DNA from: Myxococcales bacterium
Lineage (GTDB): Bacteria; Myxococcota_A; Polyangia; Polyangiales; Polyangiaceae
Assembly: GCA_016794345.1 (NCBI GenBank)
Contig: JAEUKE010000089.1
Span: forward strand, 124,001 to 188,000
DNA: 64,000 nucleotides
Direction: 5' to 3'
Position numbers and translations under genes: made by a program. Positions 26,672 through 36,553 of this stretch are shown here, in pieces. Under the pieces are notes generated by a model, which was not told the origin of the DNA, searched no databases, and saw only the letters and a list, made by a program, of their open reading frames with translations. Positions within the stretch are counted from its first letter, which is position 1. The number at the start of each line of letters is the position of its first letter.

Positions 26672-28264
26672 ATGCGCTCCGCGTTCTGCCTTCTCGCGTC
26701 CTTCGCCACCCTCGCGCTCGCCTGCGGCGACGACACCGCCTCGAGCGGAGGCGGCGGGGCGGACGCAGCGCCGCTCTCCTTGCTGACGGACTCGGGGCCG
26801 ATCGAGGGTGCCCTCCTCGGTCGCTCGCGTGTGTTCCTGGGCATCCCCTACGCCGCACCGCCAGTCGGTCCGCTCCGCTGGCGCGCGCCTGCTCCCCTCA
26901 CGCCGTGGCAAGAGCCGCGCAAGACGATCGCGCGCGGACCGACGTGCGCGCAGGCGAGCCCGCTCGACGGCGCCTTTGCGATCGGGAGCAGCGAAGATTG
27001 TTTGACGCTCAACGTCTGGACGCCGGAGCGCCCGGACACGGAGCCTCTGCCCGTGTTCGTCTGGATTCACGGCGGCGGCTACATCCTCGGGAGCGGGGGC
27101 GACTCCGCCTACGACGGGCAGGTCTTTTCGGAGGCGACCCGATCGGTCGTCGTGACCATCAACTACCGTCTCGGTCCGTTCGGCTTCCTGGCGCTGCCCG
27201 AGCTCGACGCGGAGGACGCCTCCCATCCGACGAGCGGCAACTACGGCCTCGAGGATCAGCGGGCTGCCCTGGCCTGGGTGAAGGCAAACGCGGCGGTCTT
27301 CGGCGGCGATCCATCCCGCGTCACGATCTTCGGCGAGTCCGCCGGAGGCGCCAGCGTGTGCCAGCACCTCGTGTCGCCCGGCAGCAAGGGGCTCTTCGCA
27401 CGCGCGATCATCGAGAGCGGACCGTGCAACCTGGTAAAGGAGCAGGCGAAGGCGTTTGCGCAAGGCGCCGAGATGGCGACCGCGCTCGCGTGCTCCGGTA
27501 CGGAGCTGCTCTCGTGTCTGCGCTCGAAGTCGACGGAGGAGGTAATCACCGCGCTGCCGGCGCAGAGCTTCGGGCTGGGCATGGCGAGCACGACCTGGGC
27601 GCCCACGATCGATGGCCTCACGTTGCCGGACAAGCCGCTCGCGATGCTCGAGCAAGGGAGCTTCGAGCGGATGCCGACGATCCTCGGTGCCAACTCCGAC
27701 GAAGGGACGCTGTTCTTTCAGCTCGCCGGCTCGATGGTGAACGACGAAGCCGCGTTCCGGATGCTGGCGGAGCAGCTCGTGCCAGGGGAGGGCGCGGAGA
27801 TCGTCTCGCGGTATCCGGCCTCCGAATACGGTTCGGTCGAGGCCGCGGCGGCCGCTGCGGTCAGCGACGCGGGGTTCGTCTGTCCGACGCGGCGGGCGGC
27901 GAGAGCCCTCGCGGCGGGGGGCGCCTCGACGTGGCAGTACCACTACCAATACGGTCCGCCCTCGCTGTTCGGTGAGCTCGGCGCCTTCCATTCGGCGGAG
28001 ATCAAGTTCGTCCTGGGCAACCCGGGCCCGCTCCTGCCGCTCCCGCTGACCGACGAGGAGATCGCGTTCTCCCGTTCGATTCAGACGTATTGGTCGGCGC
28101 TCGGAAGCGCCGGCGACCCCAATTCCACAGGTGGGGTCGTGTGGCCCCGGTACGACCTCGCGAGCGACACGAGCCTCGTGCTCGATCTGACCATCACCAC
28201 GGTGTCGGGCCTCCGGGCCGTCCAGTGCGACTACTGGGACACCGTGGAGACAAACGTGTTCTGA
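26672..28264 (+). CDS. Type-B carboxylesterase lipoprotein
   Basis: 530 residues; lipobox ALAC (Cys18). The catalytic set of the carboxylesterase/cholinesterase family is complete: GESAG with Ser223, Glu344 in SDEG, His440 in GAFHSAE. Oxyanion segment IHGGGYILGSG and the SEDCLTLNVW motif are also present. It hydrolyses carboxylic esters at the cell envelope. The start is chosen at the ATG that begins the signal; the open frame runs far upstream inside the previous gene. Confidence 0.93.
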   Translation: MRSAFCLLASFATLALACGDDTASSGGGGADAAPLSLLTDSGPIEGALLGRSRVFLGIPYAAPPVGPLRWRAPAPLTPWQEPRKTIARGPTCAQASPLDGAFAIGSSEDCLTLNVWTPERPDTEPLPVFVWIHGGGYILGSGGDSAYDGQVFSEATRSVVVTINYRLGPFGFLALPELDAEDASHPTSGNYGLEDQRAALAWVKANAAVFGGDPSRVTIFGESAGGASVCQHLVSPGSKGLFARAIIESGPCNLVKEQAKAFAQGAEMATALACSGTELLSCLRSKSTEEVITALPAQSFGLGMASTTWAPTIDGLTLPDKPLAMLEQGSFERMPTILGANSDEGTLFFQLAGSMVNDEAAFRMLAEQLVPGEGAEIVSRYPASEYGSVEAAAAAAVSDAGFVCPTRRAARALAAGGASTWQYHYQYGPPSLFGELGAFHSAEIKFVLGNPGPLLPLPLTDEEIAFSRSIQTYWSALGSAGDPNSTGGVVWPRYDLASDTSLVLDLTITTVSGLRAVQCDYWDTVETNVF

Positions 28265-28269
28265 CGAGC

Positions 28270-29346
28270 CTACCGGGGCGCGAGCTTCTCCCAGAGCGAC
28301 CCGAACTCGCGTCCGAACGCGCGGAGCAGGCGTGGGTCGTCCGACACGATGAGGTTCTCCTCGTTGTCGCGCGCCGCGCCTCGTGTCCAGTTGTACGAGC
28401 CGGTCAACATTCGGCGTTCGTCGAAGATCGCGAACTTGTGGTGCATGTGGAAGGGCGTCTGGTCGACGCGGACCTCGATGCCGGCGCGGGCGAGCCGGTG
28501 GATGTCGGAGCCCTCGTCGTAGGCCTTGTCGTTGTCGGTGATGATCCGCACGCGCACGCCGCGCCGGTGCGCGTCGAGCAGGCGCGCGGCGATGCGGTCG
28601 TCCGTGATTGTGAAGACGCACACGTCCGCGGTCGCCTCCGCCGACTCGATCTGCCTGCAGATGGCGAAGAGGCACTCGTCCCCGGGGCTGAAGTGGACGT
28701 CGAGCGAGGAGCGCGCCATCGCCTCTCGGCGCGGCGTCGAAGGCCTCGCAGGGGGCGCGGTGGTCTCCGACCTCTTTGCGCTCTCTGCCTGGGCGAGCCG
28801 CGTGCGCAGCTCTTCCGAGCGCCTACCCTCGGCCTGGAGCTTCGCCTCGATCTCTTCGAGGCGGCGCTCGGCCCCGTCGGCCCGTCGCTCCTCGGCCGCG
28901 AGCCTCGCCTCGAGCTCGCGGATGCCGGCGTCGCCGTCGACGCTGCGAGTTGCCGCGGCGCCGCTCGCCTGCGGGGCGGCGCCTTTGCCTTTGCCGCGGC
29001 CGCCCTTGGTCGAGCGCTCGTCGGTCACCTTCTTTGCCCGCGCCTCGGCGCTGCGCGCCCGCTCGCGCGCCTGCGCCAGCTCGAGGTCGAGCGCGCGTGA
29101 CCTTTCCTCCGCGGCCTTTCGAGCGGACTCGGCGCGCGCGGCGCGGTCCTCGGCCCGCTTCGCCTGGTCCTCGGCCTCTCGCCTGCGTCGCTCCAGGCGC
29201 GCGTCGCGTCGGTCGTCGTCGTCGTCGTCCTCGTCTTTCTTCGAGGCCTTCGGCTTCGCCGGCTCGGGGAGCGCCGCGGGCGCAGGCGCCGGGGCGGCCG
29301 CCGGTCGGATCAGATCGGCGAGCCAGCTTCGGAGTTTGTTCAGCAT
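28270..29346 (-). CDS. Coiled-coil protein with a C-terminal PLD-like domain
   Basis: 358 residues. An N-terminal hydrophobic/Pro-Ala part, an acidic patch (DEDDDDDD near 38-46), a long Arg/Glu/Ala coiled coil (about 46-200) broken by a Gly/Lys stretch, then a phospholipase D-type domain from about 214. One HxK(x)4D motif (HHKFAIFDE) is followed by TGSYNWT. A single HKD half is normal for small PLD nucleases (Nuc/Bfil type), which dimerise. The coiled coil may drive assembly. Possible roles: nuclease or phospholipase; not decided. Confidence 0.85.
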   Translation of the reverse strand: MLNKLRSWLADLIRPAAAPAPAPAALPEPAKPKASKKDEDDDDDDRRDARLERRRREAEDQAKRAEDRAARAESARKAAEERSRALDLELAQARERARSAEARAKKVTDERSTKGGRGKGKGAAPQASGAAATRSVDGDAGIRELEARLAAEERRADGAERRLEEIEAKLQAEGRRSEELRTRLAQAESAKRSETTAPPARPSTPRREAMARSSLDVHFSPGDECLFAICRQIESAEATADVCVFTITDDRIAARLLDAHRRGVRVRIITDNDKAYDEGSDIHRLARAGIEVRVDQTPFHMHHKFAIFDERRMLTGSYNWTRGAARDNEENLIVSDDPRLLRAFGREFGSLWEKLAPR

Positions 29347-29446
29347 CGGAACCCCTCATGATCGACGCAAACGCCGGCCACGCCCAAGTTTCGCTCATCA
29401 AATGCTCAAGGACGCGCCCCGGGAGGCGACGCATCTTGGTCCGGCG

Positions 29447-29647
29447 ATGACGCCCAAGGAGCCGCAGCACACGACAAACAGGAGGCAGGCTTGTGTCTGG
29501 GCCACGCTGGCGCTCGTGGTCCCTGCGACGGTTGGTTTCGTCCACAGGGGCGCAACCGGCGTGCTCAGCGGGCTCGTCTGGGGAGGGCTCGCCATGCTGC
29601 TCTCGGTGAGCCACCTCCGCCTGGCGGGCCGCGTCCTTCGGCGCTGA
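29447..29647 (+). CDS. Small two-helix membrane protein
   Basis: 66 residues, basic at both ends with two hydrophobic helices (ACVWATLALVVPATVGFV and TGVLSGLVWGGLAMLLSV). An earlier in-frame ATG at 29402 would add 15 residues. Neither start has a strong ribosome site, so it is a moderate-confidence call. It sits between two minus-strand genes. Confidence 0.45.
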   Translation: MTPKEPQHTTNRRQACVWATLALVVPATVGFVHRGATGVLSGLVWGGLAMLLSVSHLRLAGRVLRR

Positions 29648-29657
29648 AGCACGCAGC

Positions 29658-30506
29658 TCAGGGGGCGTAGCCGATCGCGGCGCCGCCGAGGACGGTGCTC
29701 CGGTCTTCGAAGGACTTCTCGAGCGAGTCTTGCCGCAAGAGGACGGCCCACGTACCCACGAGCTTCACGTAGACGGTCTCGAGCGGCTTGTACGCGACGG
29801 TGAGCGTCGTCGTGGTGTCTTGCATATCGAACGTGATGGCCTCGGCCCCGGCCGCGCCGACAGAGGCCGAGGGGGTGACCGTCACGTCGTCGATCTCGAA
29901 GGCGTGTTGCACACCGACGTCGACGTAGCCTCCGCGCTGCCGAACGAACTCCCCGTACCCCTGGACGAACGGCGTGAGCCATTCGTTCGGGAACGAGAGC
30001 TGGGCACCGGCCTCGTGTGAGCCATCGATCACGGTGCTCTCGGGGTAGAGCGTCGCCGTGTAGCCGAGGGATGCTGCGAAGTGCTCACCAACCTCGAAGC
30101 CGTACGAGATGCTCGGCTCCATGTCGACGCCGGTCCCCGGCTGGATCGCGTGGTCGGTCAGGGCGATCGCCGTGAAGAGCCCCACGCTGAGCGTCCCGGG
30201 GCCGACGTCGTTGACCCCCAGAAACGCCGTGCTCTGGCTGCTCGGGTGATACTTCTCCACGTATTGCGGGACGCCCCGCACGACGTAGGTGGAGAACACG
30301 CCTGTCTCCACGCCTGCCGAGACGGCAGGTTTCTTCTCCGGCTCGGCGGGTGGCGGCGGCGCAGTGGCGTCGGCGTCGGCCGCCCGGGGCGGCGCCCACT
30401 CGGGGTCGATGACCGCGACACGCACCGGTTCATCGGCCAATGCGGCGGAAGCCGGTGCGATGAGGGTGATGGTGGCGAGGACCGTGGCGAGCTTGGAGTG
30501 ACTCAC
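29658..30506 (-). CDS. Outer-membrane beta-barrel-like secreted protein
   Basis: 282 residues starting at GTG 30506 (SHSKLATVLATITLIAPASAALA signal); the frame is also open to a TTG at 30551. After an acidic/Pro linker, amphipathic strands alternate (VFSTYVVRGVPQY, LGYTATLYPES, VGVQHAFEIDDVTVTP, TTTLTVAYKPL, VYVKLVGTW), as in small proteobacterial barrels of the TIGR02001 type. No Cys. Function unknown; a porin-like or structural envelope role is likely. Confidence 0.7.
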   Translation of the reverse strand: MSHSKLATVLATITLIAPASAALADEPVRVAVIDPEWAPPRAADADATAPPPPAEPEKKPAVSAGVETGVFSTYVVRGVPQYVEKYHPSSQSTAFLGVNDVGPGTLSVGLFTAIALTDHAIQPGTGVDMEPSISYGFEVGEHFAASLGYTATLYPESTVIDGSHEAGAQLSFPNEWLTPFVQGYGEFVRQRGGYVDVGVQHAFEIDDVTVTPSASVGAAGAEAITFDMQDTTTTLTVAYKPLETVYVKLVGTWAVLLRQDSLEKSFEDRSTVLGGAAIGYAP

Positions 30507-30637
30507 CGAAACGGGTACGGGTCGGACTCGCGAGGGCTTAAGCAGAACCAAAACGACGCTGCGGGCTGCTCTGAAAGTTGCGAGGACGGCCCTCGTCGCG
30601 TTTGCGGAGCGCGCGCCGGTCTGTTACGCGCGCCGTG

Positions 30638-31102
30638 ATGACGGAGAAGGTCGCAGAGCGACGCATTCGGGCGTCGCTCGTCTGCCGAGCGGAGGGTCGC
30701 TTGCTCGTCGTTCGCTTGCGCGATCCGGTCACCGGCTTCGAAGGACTCTACCCGCCCGGCGGCGGCGTGGAGCCGGGCGAGGCTCCGAGCGACACGGCCC
30801 GGCGCGAGACGCGGGAAGAGACGGGACTGGACGTGCCGCTCGACCCGAGCGTCGTGGTGGTGCGTCACTATCCGTTCACCTGGGGAGCAGTCGACTTCGA
30901 CGTGACGACCCACTTCTTCGGCGCAACGCTCCTCCGCGCCGAGGCGCTGCCGTCCGTCGTGGACGCTCCCTACAACCTCGGCGCAGCCTGGGTCCCCGTG
31001 GAGGTGGCGCTCGCCTCCCTTGCGATCCACGAGCCGATTCACGCAGCGGTCACGGACGTGCTCTACCTGCTCGACGCTGCCGCGAGCCCCCCTCCGCTGT
31101 AG
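30638..31102 (+). CDS. Nudix hydrolase
   Basis: 154 residues with one Nudix box, GGGVEPGEAPSDTARRETR then EETGL (about 41-65), complete in its Gly, Glu, Arg-Glu and Glu-Glu positions. The family cleaves nucleoside diphosphate derivatives. The GTG directly before the ATG could also serve as start. Divergent from the barrel gene; 131 bases lie between them. Confidence 0.9.
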   Translation: MTEKVAERRIRASLVCRAEGRLLVVRLRDPVTGFEGLYPPGGGVEPGEAPSDTARRETREETGLDVPLDPSVVVVRHYPFTWGAVDFDVTTHFFGATLLRAEALPSVVDAPYNLGAAWVPVEVALASLAIHEPIHAAVTDVLYLLDAAASPPPL

Positions 31103-31139
31103 CCGCGGGTCTCGCGCCCGTGCGACCATCGCGGGCTCC

Positions 31140-34100
31140 ATGAACCGCTCGTACCGGCTCGCCGCGGCCCCCCTCCTCGCGGTCCTGTTCGCGGGGGTGG
31201 CGCAGGCGGACGACAAGCCCAGCTTCGATCGTTCCTTCGACGTCGCGCCCGCGCCTGTCGTGCAGGTGTCTCAGCGCTGGACAGGTCAGGTCACGACGAC
31301 CGACTCGCGCACGGGGCTCCCCTCGTTCGTGTGGGGCCAGCTCGAGACGCCGGCCCTTCCCGCGGGCGCTGCGCCGGCGGACGCCGCGCTCGCCCACATC
31401 CGCGCCTACGCTCCGCTCTACGCGTTGTCCGCGCGTTCGCTGGCGACCGTCCGCGTCTCGGAGGTGCACGACACAGGTCGCGGCGGGATCTTGGTGCGGC
31501 TCGAACAGGCGGTCGACGGCATCCCGGTGATCGGTAGCGGGGCGAAGATCCTCATGCGCCGCGACCGAGCGCTGGTCGCCATCGGCGGCAACCTCCGGCC
31601 CGATGCCACCCCCGAGCTCGCGAAGCGGGCCACGTACGGGCTGCCGCGTGCGACGGTGGTCGCTCGCGTCCTCTCCGATCTCTACGACGCTTCCATCCCG
31701 GCATCGGTGGTCGGCGCGGCGTCACCCGAGGATGCGCTCGGCTACACCCATTTCGACGTGGCGCCTGGCGGTCCGGTTCGCTTCGAGCGCCCGGCCCGTG
31801 TCCGGCGTGTGTGGTTCCCGGTCGGTGGGGCGCTCGTCGCGGCGTATTACGTGGAGGTCTTCTCCTCGACCGGCGTTCGCGGATGGGACGCGTACGCGTA
31901 CGTGGTGGACGCCACGACCGCGGAGGTGCTCCGCCGGCGCAACCTCACCGATCACGCGGCGTTCTCCTACCGGGTCCATGCGGACACGAGCGGTGACCTG
32001 CGCCCGCTCGACGGTCCCGTCGCCGACTTCACGCCGCACCCCACCGGGGTGCCCGACCGGAGCTATCCGGGCTTCGTGGCCCCGAGCCTCGTCACCATCG
32101 ACGGCTTCAACATCCACGCGGACCCGTGGCTCTCCGCGAACGCGACCGAAGCGCTGGGCAACAACGTCGACGCATTCACCGATCGAGATGGGACCGATTC
32201 CATCTCTCCCGGCGACACGCGGGCGCAGACCACGGCGCCCGGCGTCTTCGACCACACGTACGACCCGCTCTCTTCGCCGACGGCCTCCCCGACCCAGGCG
32301 ATGGCCGGCGTCACGCAGGTCTTCTACACGACGAATTGGCTCCACGACTATTGGTACGACTCGGGCTTCGACGAGGCCGCCGGCAATGCCCAGCTCGACA
32401 ACTACAATCGAGGCGGCGCTGGCGGAGACAGGCTCCGCTGCGAGACGCAGGACGACCTCGACGCGGGCGCGGCGAACAACGCCAACATGGCCACGCCGGC
32501 GGACGGCGCGTCGCCGCGAATGCAGATCTACGTGTGGAGCGGGGCGCAATCCGCGTCGCTTGCGGTCGACGCGCTGCCGAATGCGCCGGAGACGGGGACG
32601 GCGGCGTTCGGCGCCGGCTCCTTCGACGTGACCGGCGCGGTGGTCCTCGTCGACGACGCCACGGCGACGGTGACCGACGCCTGCGAGCCGATCGGCAACT
32701 CGATCGCGGGTCAAATCGCGCTCATCGATCGCGGCAGCTGCTCCTTCCAGTCCAAGGCGGCGCGAGCGGAAGCGGCGGGCGCGATCGGCGTCATCATCGC
32801 GAACAACCAAGGAGGACCGCCGCCGGCAATGCCGGGCGACGGCGGGGCGGCCGTCGGTATCCCGGTGCTGAGCGTCAGCCAGGCCGACGGTGTGACGATC
32901 AAGGCGGCGTTGGGCGCGGGGCCCGTGAGCGCCACGATGCAGCGCCAGAACGGCGCCGCAGCCGACGCAGCCGTCGACAACCTCGTCGTCGCGCACGAGT
33001 GGGGGCACTACCTCCACCACCGCCTCGTCGATTGCGGACTCAACCAATGTGGTGGCGAGAGCGAAGGCTGGGGCGATTTCTTGGCGCTGTCCCTCGCGGT
33101 GCGAGAAGGGGACGACCTCTCCGGCACCTTCTCGCCGGCGGTCTACGCGACCATTGCGAACCCGGACGCAGCCTACTTCGGCACGCGACGTTATCCGTAT
33201 TCGACGGATCTGTCGAAGAGCCCCCTGACGTTCCAGCACATCCAGGCCTCCGCGGTGCTCCCGGGCGGCCCGCCGATGTCGCCGGGCGTGCCGTTCAACG
33301 CGGAGGTGCACAACACCGGCGAGGTCTTCGCGGCGATGCTCTTCGAGGGATATGTGTCGATGCTCGCCGCCTCGGCGGAGCCGAATCCGCCGCATTCGTT
33401 CGACGAGGCGAGGCGAAAGATGGCCGACTACGTCGTGGCCGGCATGAAGCTCGCCCCCACGGAGCCCACCTTCACCGAGCAACGGGACGCGATCATCGCC
33501 GCGGCGTTTGCGGCAGACCCGGAGGACGCGCTCGTCATCGCCGAAGGCTTCGCCAAGCGAGGCGCCGGCTCCTGCGCCGTGTCGCCGCCACGCGACTCGT
33601 TCGACAACGAAGGCGTGGTGGAGAGCTTCGACGTCGCCCCCGCGGTCTCCATCGTCTCGGTAGCGGTGACGGACGGCCCCGCCTCCTGCGACGATGACGG
33701 TATCGTCGATGTCGGCGAGACGGGGCGCGTCGTCGTGACCCTCGCGAACCGCGGGTTCCTCGACGCCCCGGCGACGACCGTCACGCTGTCCGCGGACGAC
33801 GCAGGCCTGGCGTTCCCGGGAGGCGCGTCGGTCGAGGTGCCCACCCTCGCGGGGTTCGCGACCGTCGAGATCCCCTTCGAGGTCTCGCTCGCGGGCGCCA
33901 ATGCGCCCACGCAGGTCAAGATCGTCGCCACGGCCAAGAACCCCGCGTCCTGCACGCCGAGCGTCGTGTCGGAGACCTTCACGCGTGTGCACTACGACGA
34001 ATCGCCGGCCTCCTCCACGAAGGACGACTTCGAGAGCGGCATCGACGCGTGGAGCCTCGACGGCGACGCGAGCGAGCTCGTCTGGACACGCGCGACGGAG

Positions 34101-35048
34101 GACGACGGCAATCACCTCTGGCACGGGGTCGACTACGCGTCGCTCTCCGACACGGCCCTCGTCTCGCCTTCGGTCACTGCGTCGGCCTCCGAGGCGTTCG
34201 TGCTGTCATTTTCGCACCGGTACAAGTTCGAGGCGAGCGAAAGCAACGGCACGTTCGTCACGTGGGACGGTTCCGTCATCGAATACAGCGTCGACGGCGG
34301 GAGCTCGTGGGATGACGTGAGCACGCTCGTCGATCCCGGCTACACCGGGACGATCGGAGATCTCGCGGAGAACCCGCTCTCCAATCGAGAGGGTTACGTG
34401 GCCGAGAGCCCCGGGTGGCCGGACATGCAGCCCGTCACGCTGGATTTCGGGAGCCAGCTGGCCGGGCAGACTGTCGTGTTTCGGTTCCGCATCGGGTCGG
34501 ATCAGGCGGCGAGCGACGTGGGCTGGTTCATCGACGACGTCTCGGTCCTCGGAGCGGAGGGCGCTCCATTCCCCGCCGTGGTCGAGGATGCGGGCGCGTG
34601 TGGCGCCGACGCGGATCTTCCGCCCATCGCCGACGCCGGGCCCGACCAGCGGGCGCGCGCCGGCGATGCCGTGGTCCTCGATGGTAGCGGCAGCCGGGAT
34701 CCGGACGCCGACGCGCTCACGTTCGAGTGGATCAGCGAGGCCGGCGGTCCCGTTCCGCTGGTCGTCGACGGCGCCCGCGCATCCTTCGTCGCCCCCGAGG
34801 TGGACGAGATCGCGGAGCTGTCGTTCCGCCTCACCGTGACGTCCAATGGCGCGAGCGCGATCGATACCGTCAAGGTCGTGATCGAGCCCGGGGACGGGTC
34901 GGAGGGGCTCGACGCGGCCGGCGGCTGCCATTGCCGGGCTGCGCCCGGCGAGCGGGAGCCAGCCGGATGGGGCGCTCTCCTCGGTCTGACGCTCGCGGCG
35001 GCCCGCATGGCGCGCCGCGCGCTCAGGTCCCGCAGAACGTCTGGGTGA
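31140..35048 (+). CDS. Secreted M36 (fungalysin) metallopeptidase with PA, repeat and MYXO-CTERM-like domains
   Basis: 1302 residues. Signal peptide (1-23); FTP-like propeptide with VDGIPVIGSGAKILMRRD; peptidase with HEWGH at 619-623 and third ligand Glu642 (ESEGWGD); a PA domain inserted near 480-585 (IALIDRGSCSFQSKAA); CARDB/Ig-like stretch (about 840-960); a MAM-like region (about 965-1150); a PKD/K319-like domain with DAGPDQ and DGSGSRDPDAD; and a C-terminal GGCHC, hydrophobic helix, Arg-rich tail of MYXO-CTERM type. It should be exported as a zymogen and held at the surface. Its end overlaps the convergent selO gene by 26 bases. Confidence 0.93.
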   Translation: MNRSYRLAAAPLLAVLFAGVAQADDKPSFDRSFDVAPAPVVQVSQRWTGQVTTTDSRTGLPSFVWGQLETPALPAGAAPADAALAHIRAYAPLYALSARSLATVRVSEVHDTGRGGILVRLEQAVDGIPVIGSGAKILMRRDRALVAIGGNLRPDATPELAKRATYGLPRATVVARVLSDLYDASIPASVVGAASPEDALGYTHFDVAPGGPVRFERPARVRRVWFPVGGALVAAYYVEVFSSTGVRGWDAYAYVVDATTAEVLRRRNLTDHAAFSYRVHADTSGDLRPLDGPVADFTPHPTGVPDRSYPGFVAPSLVTIDGFNIHADPWLSANATEALGNNVDAFTDRDGTDSISPGDTRAQTTAPGVFDHTYDPLSSPTASPTQAMAGVTQVFYTTNWLHDYWYDSGFDEAAGNAQLDNYNRGGAGGDRLRCETQDDLDAGAANNANMATPADGASPRMQIYVWSGAQSASLAVDALPNAPETGTAAFGAGSFDVTGAVVLVDDATATVTDACEPIGNSIAGQIALIDRGSCSFQSKAARAEAAGAIGVIIANNQGGPPPAMPGDGGAAVGIPVLSVSQADGVTIKAALGAGPVSATMQRQNGAAADAAVDNLVVAHEWGHYLHHRLVDCGLNQCGGESEGWGDFLALSLAVREGDDLSGTFSPAVYATIANPDAAYFGTRRYPYSTDLSKSPLTFQHIQASAVLPGGPPMSPGVPFNAEVHNTGEVFAAMLFEGYVSMLAASAEPNPPHSFDEARRKMADYVVAGMKLAPTEPTFTEQRDAIIAAAFAADPEDALVIAEGFAKRGAGSCAVSPPRDSFDNEGVVESFDVAPAVSIVSVAVTDGPASCDDDGIVDVGETGRVVVTLANRGFLDAPATTVTLSADDAGLAFPGGASVEVPTLAGFATVEIPFEVSLAGANAPTQVKIVATAKNPASCTPSVVSETFTRVHYDESPASSTKDDFESGIDAWSLDGDASELVWTRATEDDGNHLWHGVDYASLSDTALVSPSVTASASEAFVLSFSHRYKFEASESNGTFVTWDGSVIEYSVDGGSSWDDVSTLVDPGYTGTIGDLAENPLSNREGYVAESPGWPDMQPVTLDFGSQLAGQTVVFRFRIGSDQAASDVGWFIDDVSVLGAEGAPFPAVVEDAGACGADADLPPIADAGPDQRARAGDAVVLDGSGSRDPDADALTFEWISEAGGPVPLVVDGARASFVAPEVDEIAELSFRLTVTSNGASAIDTVKVVIEPGDGSEGLDAAGGCHCRAAPGEREPAGWGALLGLTLAAARMARRALRSRRTSG

Positions 35049-36507
35049 CGCGCTCGTGCGCTCGCGGCGGCTCGGCGAGGTGCTCGGCGCCGGGTTGGTC
35101 GTCGTAAGGACGCGAGAGCGTCCGGAGCAGCGCCTCGAACGGCCCCCGGTCTGCCTTCGTGATTGCGGCGTGGATCATCTCCTCGATGCGGTGATTGCGG
35201 GGGATGAAGGCCGGGTTCTGGCGCCGCATGGCGGCGGCGCGCGCGTCGGGGCGCTCGTCTTCTCGGTGGAGGCGCGCCCGCCACGCGCGCGCCCAGCCCG
35301 CGAAGCTCTCCGGCTCTCGAAAGAGCGCCGCGACCCGGTGGTCGGCACGTTCGTCTTCGGCCGCGTCGCAGAGCCGGCGGAAGAAGAGGGTGAAGTCGAC
35401 CTCGCTCGACGCGAGCAGGCCGAAGAGGTCCGCCGCCAGCGCTCGATCGCCGTCTTCCGCGCGGGCCAAGCCGAGCTTGCTCCGGAGCACGGCCAGATGG
35501 AGCTCCTGAAAGCGAGGCTGGAAGCGAGCGAGGTGCTCGCGCGCGACCGCGAGGGCGCGCTCGGCGTCGTCCGACACGAGCGGCGAGAGCGACTCCGCGA
35601 GGCGCCCGAGGTTCCAGAGCGCGATGTCGGGCTGTCGCTCGAAGGCGTAGCGGCCGCCGTGGTCGATCGAGCTGTACTTTTTCTGGGGGTGGTATTCGTC
35701 GAGGAAGGCGCAAGGTCCGTAGTCGAGGGTCTCCCCGGAGATCGCCGTGTTGTCCGTGTTCATCACGCCATGCACGAAGCCGAGGCCGAGCCACCGCGCG
35801 ACGAGGTTCGCCTGCGCTTCGATGACCGCGTCGAGCAGCGCGAGACCTTCTCCGGCTGCCCTGTCGGCCTCGGGAAAGTGACGATCGAGCGCGTACGTGG
35901 TGAGCGAGGCCAGGGCCTCGGTGTCGCGACGGACCGCGAAATACTGGAAGGTCCCCACGCGCAGGTGGCTCGCTGCCACGCGCGTGATGACGGCGCCCGG
36001 CAGCTCCTTGTCTCGGGCGACCCATTCCCCGGTCGTGACCGCGGCGAGCGCTCTGGTCGTCGGCACACCGAGCGCCGCCATGGCCTCGCTCACGACGTAT
36101 TCGCGCAGGACCGGCCCCAGCGCAGCCCGGCCGTCCCCGCGGCGTGAAAATGGCGTCGGGCCGGCGCCCTTCAATTGGATGTCGCGTCGCTTGCCGTCCC
36201 GCCCGACGACCTCGCCGAGCAGGATCGCTCTGCCGTCCCCCAGCTGCGGGACGAAGCTCCCGAACTGATGCCCCGCGTAAGCCAGGGCGAGCGGCTCTGC
36301 TCCCGCGGGGAGCTCGTTGCCCGAGAAGAGCCTCGCAGCTTCGGGCTGCGACAGCGTGCTCGTCTCCAGCCCCAGCTCACGGGCGAGACCGTCGTTCAGC
36401 TTCCAGAGCCGCGGCCACCGGACGGGGGTCGGGCGGACCCGAGCGAAGAGCCGATCCGGGAGCCTCGCGTAGCTGTTGTCGAACGAGAAGACGGGCGGCG
36501 GAGTCAT
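35023..36507 (-). CDS. selO: Protein adenylyltransferase SelO/YdiU family
   Basis: 494 residues from the ATG at 36507; the Arg/Ser/Pro-rich extension upstream is not coding-like. Pseudokinase-fold landmarks are clear: FDNSYARLPDRLF, AYAGHQFGSFVPQLGDGRAI, QLKGAGPTPFSRRGDGRA, and HGVMNTDN with DYGPCAFLD for the metal site. The penultimate Cys (FCGT) takes the place of the C-terminal Cys/Sec region of SelO. The enzyme transfers AMP to Ser, Thr or Tyr of target proteins. Confidence 0.95.
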   Translation of the reverse strand: MTPPPVFSFDNSYARLPDRLFARVRPTPVRWPRLWKLNDGLARELGLETSTLSQPEAARLFSGNELPAGAEPLALAYAGHQFGSFVPQLGDGRAILLGEVVGRDGKRRDIQLKGAGPTPFSRRGDGRAALGPVLREYVVSEAMAALGVPTTRALAAVTTGEWVARDKELPGAVITRVAASHLRVGTFQYFAVRRDTEALASLTTYALDRHFPEADRAAGEGLALLDAVIEAQANLVARWLGLGFVHGVMNTDNTAISGETLDYGPCAFLDEYHPQKKYSSIDHGGRYAFERQPDIALWNLGRLAESLSPLVSDDAERALAVAREHLARFQPRFQELHLAVLRSKLGLARAEDGDRALAADLFGLLASSEVDFTLFFRRLCDAAEDERADHRVAALFREPESFAGWARAWRARLHREDERPDARAAAMRRQNPAFIPRNHRIEEMIHAAITKADRGPFEALLRTLSRPYDDQPGAEHLAEPPRAHERVTQTFCGT

Positions 36508-36553
36508 TGGCCCTGCAATCTTTGGAAGGGGGTAACTCGGGGTGCAAGCTCTG

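Noticed and set aside
35023..35040. Selenocysteine at the SelO C-terminus
   Set aside because: The Cys codon is TGC and a normal TGA follows two residues later; no Sec insertion is needed.
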